64,000 bases of DNA, taken from Puffinus mauretanicus. Taxonomy: Eukaryota > Chordata > Aves > Procellariiformes > Procellariidae. Shown here piece after piece: positions 25,822 to 38,200 of this stretch. Every line of letters starts with the position of its first letter. The first letter of the stretch is position 1. Below the pieces are notes generated by a model. That model was not told where the DNA came from. It made no database searches and saw only the letters and a list, made by a program, of their open reading frames with translations. The translations under genes and the position numbers were made by a program. The DNA lies in contig JAJKFH010000948.1 in NCBI GenBank assembly GCA_023333565.1, positions 5,158,001-5,222,000 on the forward strand, read 5' to 3'.

Positions 25822-26610
25822 TGTACATGGGCTGGGTGCAGGAGCCCAGGTCTTGGCAGAGGGGGGCTGCAAGGGTGGCCTCCGTAAGGAGAGGCTGGGG
25901 CTGCCCTGTGCTTGACACAGCCAGTTCCAGCCACCTTTGCAATGGACTCACTGCAGGACATGGCTGAGCCCATCAGCCCCAGGTGGGGCACCTGGGGAAA
26001 ACATATGTAAGTAAGGGCAGAAAATGCCACATGGTGAGAGGAGGAGAGAACAAAAAGGGTGAGAAACAACCATGCAAATCCCAAGGTCAGAGAAGGAGGG
26101 GTACAAGGTGCCAGAGCAGAAATTCCCCTCCAGCCTGTGGAGAGGACCCCATGCCAGAGCAGGTGGATATTTCCTGAAGGAACTGTGGCCTCTGGAAGGA
26201 CACACACTAGAGCAGGGAAAAAATGTGAAGCGTGGCAGGGAGGAGCTGTTATGGGCTGACCACAGTCCCCATTTCCCTGTGCTGTTCCAGGGGTAGGATA
26301 AGCAGGGGGGGTGGGAAGAGAGACTGAGAATGGACGCATGAACATAAGCCTGCGAGAGGGGGAGGAAAGATGGTATTTTAGTGTTTGTCTTTGATTCTCA
26401 CCACCCAAACCTATTTTAATTGGCAAAAAATTAAATTAATTTTCCCCAAGTCAGGTCTGTTTTGTCTATGACAGTAACTGGTAAGTGATCTCCGTGCCTT
26501 TATCTCAACCCACAAGCTTTCTCATTATATTTTCTCCTCCTGTCCTGTTGAGGAGGGGGAGTGAGCAGCTGGGTGGGAGTTTGGCCTTTAGCCAAGGCCA
26601 AACCCACCAG
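25822..26610 (+). mobile_element. Diverged LTR, avian ERV (family C), plus orientation
   Basis: This GC-rich block shares several ordered segments with the reverse complement of the LTR at 30005-31093: 'gagcccatcagc', 'gcagaaattcccctccagcc', 'agagcaggtggat', 'attaaattaattttcccc' and 'tttatctcaacccac'. It ends in 'aacccacca', near the expected terminus of the family. It is shorter than the other copy (about 790 against 1089 bp), mainly because fewer internal repeat units remain. No target-site duplication was found, so it is old and its ends are approximate. The 208-codon minus-strand open frame at 25800-26426 is a by-product of the GC-rich antisense strand, not a gene. Confidence 0.75.
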
Positions 26611-28659
26611 GTACTGAGTTCCCCTTCATGAACCAGAAAAATAAATAACTTATTGTGAATACTAAATGAAGTCTTCACCCACATCCATGTGCTAGACTCA
26701 TCTTGCTAGAAAACTCTGCCCAAAGTAATGTTTTCATGCTTTTTGTCAAGAAATAAATGAAATAAGAAGGTTATCAGTTCTGTTCCGTAACTATAAGAAA
26801 GCTAATAACATCTTCGTATTTATCTCTTGCTGAGTCTAAGATCAATGGATTATTTCAGTTTCACTCAGTCTAAAATGTATAAGCAAAGTTCCTTTGAACT
26901 GTAGGGGGCTGCATTTCTCAATATTGCCTAAAGTTACTTTAGAAAAAAAAGTGTTTGAAGTTGCTTGGGATTGATCCACAGGGTGCTCTGTCTTTTAATG
27001 AAAGCATATTCTTCAGCAGCATATATTACCTTACTGAATGCTTATTTCTAACATTTTGCATGATTTATGATAATGTTTTCCAGCAATAAAAAAAAAAAAA
27101 AAGAATTGTCTTGTTCCCTAGATTTATTTAGTTTAAGACACTTACCATTAAAGAAAGCATAGCTGCAAGTATACGATACTGATTTCTGTTATGAATCTTC
27201 CGTCACGTATTTGGAAAATTTCTGTTATCAAGACAAGAAAGAGACCTGCTACCTGTATTGCTGAAGTATGCTAATTTGACAGAAGTAGTATGTCCCTGAT
27301 AGTAGCTAAATCAGTTTTTCCTTTAAGGCTCTCAAGTTTCCTTCATAAATTTATACAATTTATAAAATCTCAAAATAAAAATATCTATGTTAGATAATGT
27401 TTAAGTTCACTGAACAATTCTACCATGAGTTGCATGATGATATTTTTTCAACATAATTCAGCAGTGAAAACTATAAATAAAGAACTGAATTTTTACAGAT
27501 GTAACTCCCCCTGTTTTATTCTTTTTTTTTTTTTCATCTTAAGAAATGGTTTCTTTTGTCAGATACTCTTATTTTCTTGATTCTAGCAAAGAGCTAATAT
27601 CCTGAAGGAACATGAATATTTTCTGAAAATTGAGATATCTAGCCATTAGGATAATGTAAACACATATTTAAGGAAACAAAAAAAATACTATAGCAAAAGT
27701 TGCCATTTTAACAGTGGCAGATTTAGATTTTAGCAAAACATTCCCAATCCTCAGTAATAACTATGTGCCTTCCCATTTTGGAAAATAATGATCTTAAATT
27801 TAGAAGTCATATACAAATTTTTATCAAGTATAATTCATTTCCATTTGAGGACCACCTAGAGCACTAATACAGACAAGAACAGTTCCAGTTTTTAGACTGT
27901 GCTGGCCATTACAGTAGCAGAACACAGGCAAATGAAGTACATACTTCTTAACATCTGAAATGCAAACATGCACACCTATTCTGGAAATGTAACACAATTC
28001 AGGAGGAAAAAACAAGTTTGGTATTATAGATCTTAATTCCAACTTCATTTTTATGAAATGGGATTCAGATTCTACATTACTTACACTTTTCCGTTCCCTA
28101 GATCTTCCTTTATGCAGCTGCTTTATGTCATATTTTTATTTAGTTGTCTTTTGATAACTATGAAGCAAAAAGGATATCAGTATATACAGTACTGATATTT
28201 TTTATCTATTGGTAAAAAAACACTTTTATTTACCTAATGGACAAAGCTTTAAAAAGATCAGTTAGAGTGAAAAATTCAGTCTTGTGAAGTTACTTATGAT
28301 AGGTCTCATTTTAACTCCATAAGCCTCAATAAAGCTCATTGAAGCTCTCTAGAAATGATTAATGATGAAAGAAATTATGATGTTGGAAAGTCATACCTGA
28401 GACAATAATCTTTAAGGCATACTTACAGGCACATGAGTAGCAGGGGATCTAAACATATGGTGACGCTAACGAAATAATGAAAGGATATCTAGAGCTATCT
28501 ATGGCAATGACAGCAAGGGCTGCATCCACATGGCTCATAACCACACTTTAATATTGAGGACATCAATATGCAAATTTTAAGTGTCCTACCATCTTGTGGG
28601 ATCCTCAAGCCCAGCTAAACAACAAATACTTACTATTCACAACATGGAAAAAGTTAATA
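26611..28659. other. Unannotated AT-rich stretch
   Basis: No feature beyond homopolymers (A15 at 27088-27102, T13 at 27522-27534). Confidence 0.4.
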
Positions 28660-28920
28660 ACAGAGGAGAAGACGTAATGGGTCACTGAGTCTAATATTTT
28701 AATTATCACTGCATCACTGAATTGTTTTGTAACCTGTATTCAAGCTGAATTTTCTTACACATATTACTCCGCTCCTGTAGAATTCCTGTTTCAAAACCTC
28801 ATTCTTCCTTATTACATTTCCAGCCTGAATACAGTCATCTGTAATGCCATTTTGTTCTGACAGGTTTTTTGTTCTAACAACTCTTTCCCATGTTTAGAGT
28901 TTGTCTGTCTTTCTACCTAC
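28660..28920 (-). mobile_element. Possible ancient CR1-like fragment, minus strand
   Basis: Blocks 'gggtcactgagtctaat' and 'ttacatttccagcctgaat' resemble, in order, the inverted 3' region of old amniote CR1 elements ('gccatctagtctgac', 'ttatttccagtctgaatttg'). The match is weak and only a profile search could confirm it. The element may continue to about 29430, where I see no further firm block. Confidence 0.35.
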
Positions 28921-29999
28921 TTCACAGGTTTACAGAAAGCACTCAACTTCTCCTTCAGCCAGTGTTTAGGTAGCTCTTCAGCCTTGGTTAAATCCACCAT
29001 TGCTTAAATCTTCATAAACAGGCTAAGTCCCTCTGCCTTGTAGCAATTACTGCCTCCCGCTTCAGAAAGGGTAGTCTGACTTGTTCAAGTGAAGTCTAAC
29101 CACTGCCTTGCACAATGGGATTAATACTTTCCCTTATAAACCAAAAAAAAAATTAGGTGATATCTCTAGATATACTAAGATCGTCTTTCCACTTGTTTGC
29201 AGCTGTTTCTTTATAATAGGAAAGCTTATCCATCCCTCAGTATTTCAAAGACTGTTGGGTTTTGTGTCATTCAGTTCTTTCAGTATCATATTCTGAAGGC
29301 CTCCATGATGCAGCACTGCCAAGCTATTTTCTATAGACCAGCATCTACCTTTCTTGCTCTGGAACCAGGAGAATCTATTTAAAATAACTGCTTGAGTTAC
29401 TACTTCATAATACCTTCTAAAAGACTGACACACATCCAAGAATATCCAGCCTCTTGATGATTAAAACACTGCACCACAGTGTGAGTTCTGGGTTCAAGCT
29501 CTTGCTTCAAGCCTGTTGGAGGGAGAATCAAAACAAGTGTTTTGCATCCTAAAAAGGCATACAAATTGATGAGAGAATGGGTAAAAAGTGATCTTACAAC
29601 CAGGTCCTGAAATACTGAATTCTTTGTTACTTTTGTGGCTGTTTTCAGACCTCAGGAATGCCTCCCAAGATAGCTAGAAAAAATCCTAAGTCTAAGTAGT
29701 TACCGTATGTCTTGAAACTATGCAATTTTAAGACTTAGTGACTGGGCACAGATGCACAAGACAACCTTCAGCTATATCCATACTATAGGACTTACAAGAG
29801 TATATCAGTCTAGAATCTGAAATATATCCTATTGGTTTCACATTGCATACATTTTCTTACCCTGCTGGTTTTCACCAAAACAAAACCAAGGTTTTCAGGC
29901 AGGAAAAATGGCACCATAAAATGATGTTGCCTCAGTGGATGAGCAGGAGACCAGAGCGGGAGTGATGACACCATGAGGGAGATCTGACCTGCATTATAT
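28921..29999. other. Unannotated stretch
   Basis: Pyrimidine-rich to about 29430, then ordinary AT-rich sequence up to the left TSD of the next LTR. Nothing recognised. Confidence 0.35.
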
Positions 30000-31098
30000 A
30001 CATATGTGGTGGGTTAACCCTGGCTGAACGGCAGGTGCCCACCAAAGCTGCTCTATCACTCCTCCTCCTCAGCTGGACAGGGGAGAGAAAATATAACTAA
30101 AGGCTCGTGGGTTGAGATAAGGACAGGGAGAGATCACTCACCAATTACTGTCATGGGCAAAATAGACTCAACCCGGGGAAATTAATTTAATTTATTGCCA
30201 ATCAAATCAGAGTAGGGTAATGAGAAATAAAAAACCAAATCTTAAAACACCTTCCCCTCACCCCTCCCTTCTTCCCAGGCTCAACTTTACTCCTGATTTT
30301 CTCTACCTCCTCCCCTGCCAGTGGTACAGGGGGATAGGGAATGGGGGTTGCAGTCAGTTCATCACACGTTGTCTCTGCTGCTCCTTCCTCCTCAGGGGTT
30401 CAACTCCTCACACTCTTCTCCTGCTCCAGCCTGGGGTCCCTCCCACAGGAGACAGTCCTCCACAAAATTCTCCAACGGGGTCCTTCCCACAGGCTGCAGT
30501 TCTTCACACACTGCTCCAACGTGGATCATTTCCACGGGGTGCAGTCCTTCAGGAACAGACTGCTCCCCCACAGGGTCACAAGTCCTGCCAGCAAACCTGC
30601 TCCAGCATGGGCTCCTCTTTCCATGGTGCCACAGGTCCTGCCAGGAGCCTGCTTCAGCGCAGGCTTCCCACAGGGTCACAGCCTCCTTCAGGCGCATCCA
30701 CCTGCTCTGGCGTGGAGTCCTCCACGGGCTGCAGGTCGATATCTGCTCCACCGTGGACCTCCATGGGCTGCAGGGGGACAACTTGACTCACCATGGTCTT
30801 CACCACAGGCTGCAGGGGAATCTCTGCTCAGGTGCCTGGAGCACCTCCTCCCCCTCCTTCTCACTCCTCTCTTCTGGCTGCTGTTGTTGCACAGCAGTTT
30901 TTTTCCCCTTAAACATGTCACAAAGGCGCTACCACCATTGCTGATGGGCTCAGCCTTGGCCAGCAGCGGGTCCGTCTTGGAGCCAGCTGGCATTGGCTCT
31001 GTCGGACATAGGGGAAGCTTCTAGCAGCTTCTCATAGAAGCCACCTTTGTAGCACTCCCCGCTACCAAAACCTTGCTACGTAAACCCAATACAACATA
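30000..31098 (-). mobile_element. Complete solo LTR, avian ERV (family C), with ACATA TSD
   Basis: The LTR is 30005-31093 (1089 bp), beginning TGTGGTGGGTTAACCC and ending 'aaacccaataca'. It is flanked by ACATA at 30000-30004 and 31094-31098. Read on the minus strand it ends with an AATAAA-containing 'ggcaataaattaaattaa' segment, then 'ttatctcaacccacgag' and a terminus ending CCACCACA, so the element lies on the minus strand. The GC-rich middle is a degenerate tandem array. There is no internal retroviral coding sequence, so it is a solo LTR. Clean ends and an exact TSD suggest that it is younger than the copy at 25822-26610. Several overlapping long open frames (for example 30220-30786, 30321-30944 and 30341-31024) reflect the GC-rich repeat array and are not genes. 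Confidence 0.9.
30430..30840 (-). repeat. Degenerate tandem array inside the family C LTR
   Basis: Repeated 'tgctcca.c.tgg' and 'ccac.gg.tgcag' modules recur every 50-60 bases, some seven units. Recurrences include 'ctgctccaacgtgg' (30510), 'cctgctccagcatgg' (30597), 'cctgctctggcgtgg' (30701) and 'ctgctccaccgtgg' (30744). The diverged copy at 25822-26610 has only two or three such units. Confidence 0.75.
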
Positions 31099-31689
31099 AT
31101 CTTAAATTCTGAGGAGGTTTGGGCATCTACAAGACTATACAACAACTCTGTGTATTTTGAGAGTATCACTGTTAGCTATGTGAGGAGGACATACTGAGCT
31201 AAAGAAAACACCACAGAAATGTTCAACACAACAGCGACAGTGCTAGTCCAGACCTAAAAGCAGTGTAAGCATTCAGTATTACATCTGATTTGGCAATGCT
31301 AAAGTGGAAGACCTCACTAGGATTATTGAAACTTGTCCACAAACTCAGGCACCGTAGCAATAAGTATCTTCGTTGTTTTTTCATTGCTGTATTTCCAAAC
31401 TGTGCACCACAAATCATAAAATGATGACCTGAACCTATTACCTAGAATATATCAGATGCCTGAGAGATTCAAATATCAGTCTGAACATACACGAATCCTT
31501 CCATGTCAGATCTTGTTTTTACTATAGGCAGTCTTGAATATTGCAGAATACATACTTTTAAATTAAATTGTACATGAAGGGAGAAAAATATCTTTCCTAG
31601 CTTCAGCTGGTGACTAGTAAAAGCCCTGAAGCATAGGGTTAATATAAAACCTGTGAAAACGAAAGTATATCCTCATCTTTCTGTTTTTG
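31099..31689. other. Unannotated spacer
   Basis: Nothing recognisable between the LTR and the next ancient CR1-like segment. Confidence 0.4.
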
Positions 31690-32150
31690 ATCCCCCATGG
31701 AGATACAACATGTGAAATACCCAAGCATTCACGACAGAGGCATAATTTTCCATTTCTGCAGTCCTGCCCATAAAAACACAAAGCCTTTCCCTAAAACAAT
31801 TAAGGTTGCTTGCCCTACTATTTTAATTGACAGACTATTCCAGATCTTCATTATTTGGGTGATTATTTTTCTAATTTTCAGTTCAGGTTGACTTGATTTA
31901 TAACAATGTGATCCTGTACTAACATATCCTTTTAGTTCCTCTGATATTTAGGTACTTATAACATGGTATTAAACCTTTGTCTGATATCTTAGGAAAGCAA
32001 GACTTTTTGATCTCTTTTCCTAAATTAGCCAGAATGATAATAACACTTTCTTCTCTGTACTAAAAATACTTTGTCCATGGTACTCTAGAATCTTCTTAGT
32101 CTTTTTGTAGCAAGAGCGAATATTATATAAGATGTGTCTCTGTGAAAATG
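31690..32150 (-). mobile_element. Ancient CR1-like fragment, minus strand
   Basis: In order on the plus strand: 'gactattccagatcttcatt' (31832), a 'tttttctaattttcagttc' block (31866), 'acatatccttttagttcctc' (31922) and 'tatttaggtacttataacat' (31945). This order fits the inverted 3' region of old amniote CR1 elements, with its 'tgttccaatggttaattacc', 'accttatttccagtctgaat' and 'tgtaggtacttatag' blocks. Divergence is high and the borders are approximate. Confidence 0.5.
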
Positions 32151-32164
32151 CTTAATCTGGTTTA

Positions 32165-32200
32165 ACTGGTTTAATGGTTTAATTTCCAGATTAAACCAGT
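32165..32200. repeat. Perfect inverted repeat, 11-bp arms
   Basis: ACTGGTTTAAT (32165-32175) and ATTAAACCAGT (32190-32200) are exact reverse complements around a 14-base spacer. The left arm is part of three tandem 'tggtttaa' copies starting near 32158. Confidence 0.9.
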
Positions 32201-35200
32201 ATCTTTGTATAGTGCTCACTGAATCATGTACATATACCAGCTTGGACCTGCAATAGCTTAGATATCTTTACAGTGTGTTCCGTTATGAAGTACAGACACA
32301 TCCTAAACTTTTCTAGATTTAAACCCATATTCCCCTCACATCAAGTCTAAATTAGAGCATCTACACCTTTAATACAACTGACAAATTTTGAAGTTTTTAG
32401 AAAAATATCAGATTCTTTCACTTTTCCATGACCCTTCTATTTTGAAATCAGTGGATTTCTAATTTCAATGTGGTTTTAAACACTGGTTACTGCTCTGATG
32501 AAATGTTGTGTCTGTTCTTGGTTCTTAATTCCTCATCTTTCTTCAGCTGTGTTTTCTCATGTCTTTTCTTTTCCTATCTCCTCTCATAATTCCTGTTCTA
32601 GTATTTTTGGTGCTCCTAGTAGTTTTTTTAAAAACAACGTTAAGTAAACACAACAGTCAACATGCAACAACTATTTAGTATTTTTTAACACCTTGATAAA
32701 AGTAAGGATTGAATAGCCATCTATGGGGCTGCTCATCTATTTGCCCTTCCACCTATCTATCTTACTTTGTAAAGAGAAAAGACAGCAGGAAAAAAAAAGT
32801 TATATTAGAGGTGAGATTGCTTTTGTTTCTAGAGCTCAGTCATGTGGGATGAATTAAAAAAAAATAAAGTGACCCTATCCAGTATGAAGAAAAAAACCAA
32901 AACCACAGAATCCAGTTCTGCTCAGCTGACTCTCATAATAGTGTGTCAGCAAAATAAAACTTAATTAAGATAAAAAATGTATTCAGTCGGTACTACCATT
33001 ACTAAATAAACTAAACAAACTGCAATTCGTCTTATGGTCTCAGACAAAAAAACAGTAGAATTTAGTGGCACCTTTGTCACTTTTTTATAATCAGTTTTCA
33101 AAATATAAAATTCAATGTTTGAATTCCTTATAGTGATTAACATACTCATACTGATTTTCTGCTTCTTCCCTGCAGATACCTACAGCAATGAGTCTATTAT
33201 TGTTCATTTGACTAACTGCACATCCAGCTATTACAGATCACTTTGAAGCTTTTTAAAGTATGAGAGAGAACATTCTTTTAAAGTACTTTCAGTGCCTGCC
33301 AATTTGATAAATACATGCTTTTACTATCATAAATACAGGCAAGGTTTAGAAAGAAACCTTTAGAAAGAAAACCTGTTGCTATTTTTTGCAATTTTTTGAC
33401 AGTTTTACTCAAGATATATTTGACAGAGTGTGACTGAGGGGTGTTATACAGCTAATGGTTCCTAGAGAAATAATATTTACTAACCTTAAATACTCTCTAG
33501 AAAATACAAGTTCATGATTTTTAAGAATGAGATAGAATATCTGCTTACTTTCTGTAGAATAAAAATTGGTTATACAGCTTAGGTATTCTCTAGCATAATG
33601 AGATTATACCCTCATTTACACTTACTTAAAGTCAACTTTGATTAAAGTTATATGTGTGCTTCCTTTTTCCCAAATTATCTTTAGTTCTTTTTCATTCCTC
33701 AGTCATACCTTCATCTTGATATCAAATATGCTCCTCATACAAGGCCAATCTCAATTCCCTACGTCTCAAGGGAGAAAATTAATTCAACGTTACATGTGTG
33801 TTTTCTCACTAAGGTTATTTGACTTTACCCTTTTACTACTTGCAATGTGTTTTGTTTTGGTTTGGTTTTTTGTTAACGTGTTTTTGCTTCTGCACTTGTC
33901 TGGCTTTGCATTTGGTAGAAAGCTTTTGCAAAGCTTCTGCTTTGCATCTAGGTAGAGAGAACGTAATCAAGAAATAAAATTATCTAGTTTCTACCAATGA
34001 AATTTGGGAATTTTTTTTCCTGATATGAGAGGCAGACTGATGAAGTATAAAGCAAAAGGTTTAAAAATACTTTATGTTATATTGTTATACCAATTAGAAC
34101 ATAATCAAACTTTAAAAAAAATCATTATTTTTACCACTGAGGAACAGACCTCATTTGCCAAAAGTCAATTTGACAAATTTCCATTACCCTTTGCTGGAAA
34201 GATCTTTTATTCTCTCTTGCGGGTAAGATTGGTGTGAGGACAGTGATTTTGGAAAGTTCTAGCATCCCATTTGAAAGACCTGAGACTTTTTGTTACATTT
34301 CTTAGCTGAAGATTCTGGCTGTTCTGAGTGAAAACAGGTAAATTCCTTATGGGTGGTACAAGTCACTGAAGGTCCAAGCTCTCTGTTACTGGCAAGTATT
34401 TGACATCCCCTCAGCCATGTGGTAACCGACCAAGAAAGTAGTTTCTAGCATTTTTTTCTTTTATTTTCAGATTTCCATAAAAATGATAAAGACAAATTTT
34501 CTTCTTTTGCTTCCCTCACAGTACTTACATGACAAAAGTCTCTTTCCAAGTCCTTCATGTTCTACTGGGTAAATTGTGAAATTTCATGACTGTTCAAATG
34601 TGTAGTTAATTATAGATAAAAATGGCTTAAAAGGAGTTTTCCTGATTTACAGTCAAACAATTCCTTGACAGATATTTTGTTTACTTATACTACCTCCAAA
34701 TGGGAAATAAACATCTTTTAAAAATAAATAAATAAAATCATGTCTAACCTAAAATTTACAAAAGCCTAGTAATTGTAGTGTCATGACATAAGTTTGGTCC
34801 ATAGCCCGCATGTGGTGTTTTGATGTTGAAGTACATAAAGTTAACAGATTAGAAGAAAGACTGCCTACTGTTTGGAGAGTCTTGAAAATATCTGTGCCTG
34901 GTAGGAAATGTGAGGGGCAAAGTGTTCCTCTTCAGAATGACTTCTCTTGATTTAGTGTTTAAAGTGTGAGCTTTAATTAAAAGAAAAAAACCTTCAATGA
35001 TTAATTGTCATTGATACCTAAATATATTCTTACTTAGCAAATAACTGACTAAAAACAGCTTTTAAAACCCACCTATTTCTTACATCATTCCAAGGCATTG
35101 AATGCATCTCCCAGCAGGAACTGATGTTTTAATGATATAACATTGTACCTCCTATAAAGAAGACTAATGTCAGGAAGCATTGTAGGAAAAATAATTTATT

Positions 35201-38200
35201 AGGACTTGAAAAGCACAGTACCAATAGATTCAGAGAAATCTGACTTCCACTTGGGTTTTTAAGGCAAGATTTATTTTCTACCAGATCAATTGAGCCTCTT
35301 TTAATCACTATTTTTGGCAAGACAAAATTAGAACCAAGCTTTTAAGGATACTGTGGTGCTATTTCCATTACCGTGTTCAGGTAATAGAGAATACACCTCC
35401 AATCCAGATTTGCAAATAAAGTGAAAATTCATTTAAAGTTATGTATTTGACATTTATATATAATATTAATAACTGTCTAGTTGCAATGGAATCTTCTTTG
35501 ATTATTATTTCAATTTCACTTCAGCTTACAGCTGTCAACAGACACATATTATCTTTGTTTATTAAGCAGTTTAAACACTGAAAAACTTGATATGTCCATA
35601 TTTACAACAGACACCGAGTCAAAAATAATATGGAGGCTGCAAACTCTTCCTCTGATGTGCTCTGTGTGTTTGTTATCCAAATCTACCTATTACTAGCACA
35701 ACTGTAATCAATAAACCCCACAATTACAGGCTATCCCACTTTTTGAACATAGCAGTATTTGAGCAACCATTGCCTTTCTGTAACAATATTTCTTGAGTTG
35801 TCTTTACAAGTCTTTTCCTTTCAGGTGCAATATTAAAATCCCACACAGTCCATGAATGAAAACAGATAAGTAGCTTTCTCTAAGGAAGACACTATTTAGG
35901 TAGACTAAAAGCAGCAGGTATACCTGTGTGTAAGTGAATTAGTAAAGCTACACATTCAAGACCTTTTTAATGGGTATCATTACAGAGACAGTGTGAAGGA
36001 GGGGAGAAGGGGGAGAGTCAGCATTGTTTTAAAAATTGCAGTCCACATGCAGTGTGTTCCATATGCAGCCTCACCAACAGAAAACAAAGGAATATAATAA
36101 GTGTCCTTGATCAGCAGGCAATGCTCCTTCTAATCTAGGACAGTGTTCAGCTTGCCTTATCCCCAAGTTATTAAACTAGCTTGGGTATCTGTGAGCTAGC
36201 TACCCTGCTATCACTTCTGTCAGCCTATGGCAGTCTATGAAGGCTCAATGAGTTAAGACTAGTATGTGCTCGTGCAGCTATCTTGAAGGCTTCCCACTGG
36301 CAATGCAGCAGAGGTTGGGGAGACAGGTTGATGCAGCAGAGCTCTACAGACTGAGACTGAGTTCAGGGTGTTGGAAGGCAGCATAGGAAGTCTTAGAACA
36401 CACCAGCTATTTTTATCATCCCTTCTAAGCATGTAATTCAAAGTTACAAACCTGAAGCAAAATTTGTGTAAGTGATACAGGAATGGGAACCTTCATTATG
36501 AATTATTAATTAATTACTAATTAATTATTCAGTAATGAATTACTAATTCATTTTCTTCTAAGCTGCAGATGCAAGAAACTCAATCCAATCTCAGAGTGAT
36601 CTGCAGTATACAGTGGGGTCCAAACTTTTCTGAGCATCTCCTGTACCAGCTCCTACAGAAGCTCTTGTCATACCACATTATTCCCAAGATTTGTTTTGCT
36701 TGGATAGTTTCAAAGACCTGAATGTTGATATAGTTTCCATTCAGATTCTGATGGGGATGGAAGGAAAACTGTTGCCAAAAGTCACACTGTGCTCCTTTTC
36801 TTCTCTTGTTCTTCGTAGTGTATTACTGCACTTTGCTTTCCACGATAAAAAAGTTATGACCTACTCAGCATATGGGCCAAAACAACAGTGCAGCCATTCT
36901 GTCATAGGACAGTGTTTTGGAGTTTTATTTGTGTTGATTTTGTTTGTTTGCTTGTTTGTTTCTTTGGTTAGTGATCTCTGTAAATAGAAAAAAAAAAAAA
37001 AAAACTGACCTGAGAAAAAGGAGGAGGGAAAAAACTCACAGTGTCTTTTTGAATATTTTTTCCTAATGCTTTTTGTTGAACACAAACTAACCAGGAGGGG
37101 AAGGAAGAAACCACTGACCAACTGGGAGGAATAACAGCTGGGGAAAGGAAAAAAATCAAGATTTCAGTTACTAGTGTTCCAAAAACTCTACAGCACAGTT
37201 ACAGAGGAGCCAATTGATTACAAGACTGTTCTTCAATCCATAGCGTTGGCATACGCTGCTAACATAAGGTCTTTAAGCCTAGGATCCAAATTCCCATGGA
37301 GATCGTGCAGGATGCTGGTATATCTCAGCAAAACTGGTCCAATTTTACATGCCTGATTATGTTGCCCTTACTCAGCAAATGTTAGCATTTTTGTTGTTAA
37401 TCAAAAATGAGGATTTCATTCAAACACAGAGGACTGATGGGTGACAGAATGGAACACTCATAGCAAATAACCTAGGAAGAAAATGTGTGCAAAAGTTTTT
37501 TTGCCTAATATCTGCCTTCTTAAACATTTTTTACTTTCAAATTGTCTACTTTGTAACTGGGAGCATAATTTCTGCATGTAGACATACTCAACCTATCTTC
37601 AGTCATTCCTCCTCAGGTACTGATAGCTCTGAAGACACGGCAGTGTTCAGTTCAGCCAGAGCACATAAGGTGTACTTCCACCTCTTCTGATGAAGCTCTG
37701 GAGCTGCAGCTGAAACTAACTGATGAAAGATGGCTTGTGTATATTTAGCCACATTGCATTGCACCTTTGGATTACAAGGCAGGCAGAGCTTTAACGCCTC
37801 TTAGATCATCAGGCACTGCTTAGTATACAGTCATAAGAGCTACCTCCAGATTGTACTTGATAGGACATCCCTAAGAATGATTTGTAAATCTTTCTAGAGG
37901 TTTCACTGGGTCCAATACTTAGGGTCCATACTGCCACTCATAGGCCATTTGAAATCAGGTTCATGTCAGGCTGTCTACAAAACATATCTGCCTTCATGGC
38001 ACCCTTGTTACCACGGGGCCTTGCTGGAAGTGCAACAGGATAGCTGACAGCTGAGCCTCTCCTCAAGGCAGGCAATCATGCCCTTACAACACACACTAAT
38101 CTTGAGACTCAGACAAGTTTATCTCTAGGAAGCACTGATGGTGCTACCTCAGTGGGAGCTCTGAAGAGCGTCTCCATAAGAGGTGACAGAACAGGCAGTT

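Noticed and set aside
25800..26426. 208-codon minus-strand open frame
   Set aside because: It lies almost wholly inside a GC-rich family C LTR and is low-complexity Pro/Ser/Cys-rich sequence without a domain; overlapping frames on the other strand are also open.
30220..31024. Three overlapping plus-strand open frames of 188-227 codons
   Set aside because: All three frames are open over the tandem array of a solo LTR and read through its antisense strand, which indicates composition and not coding.
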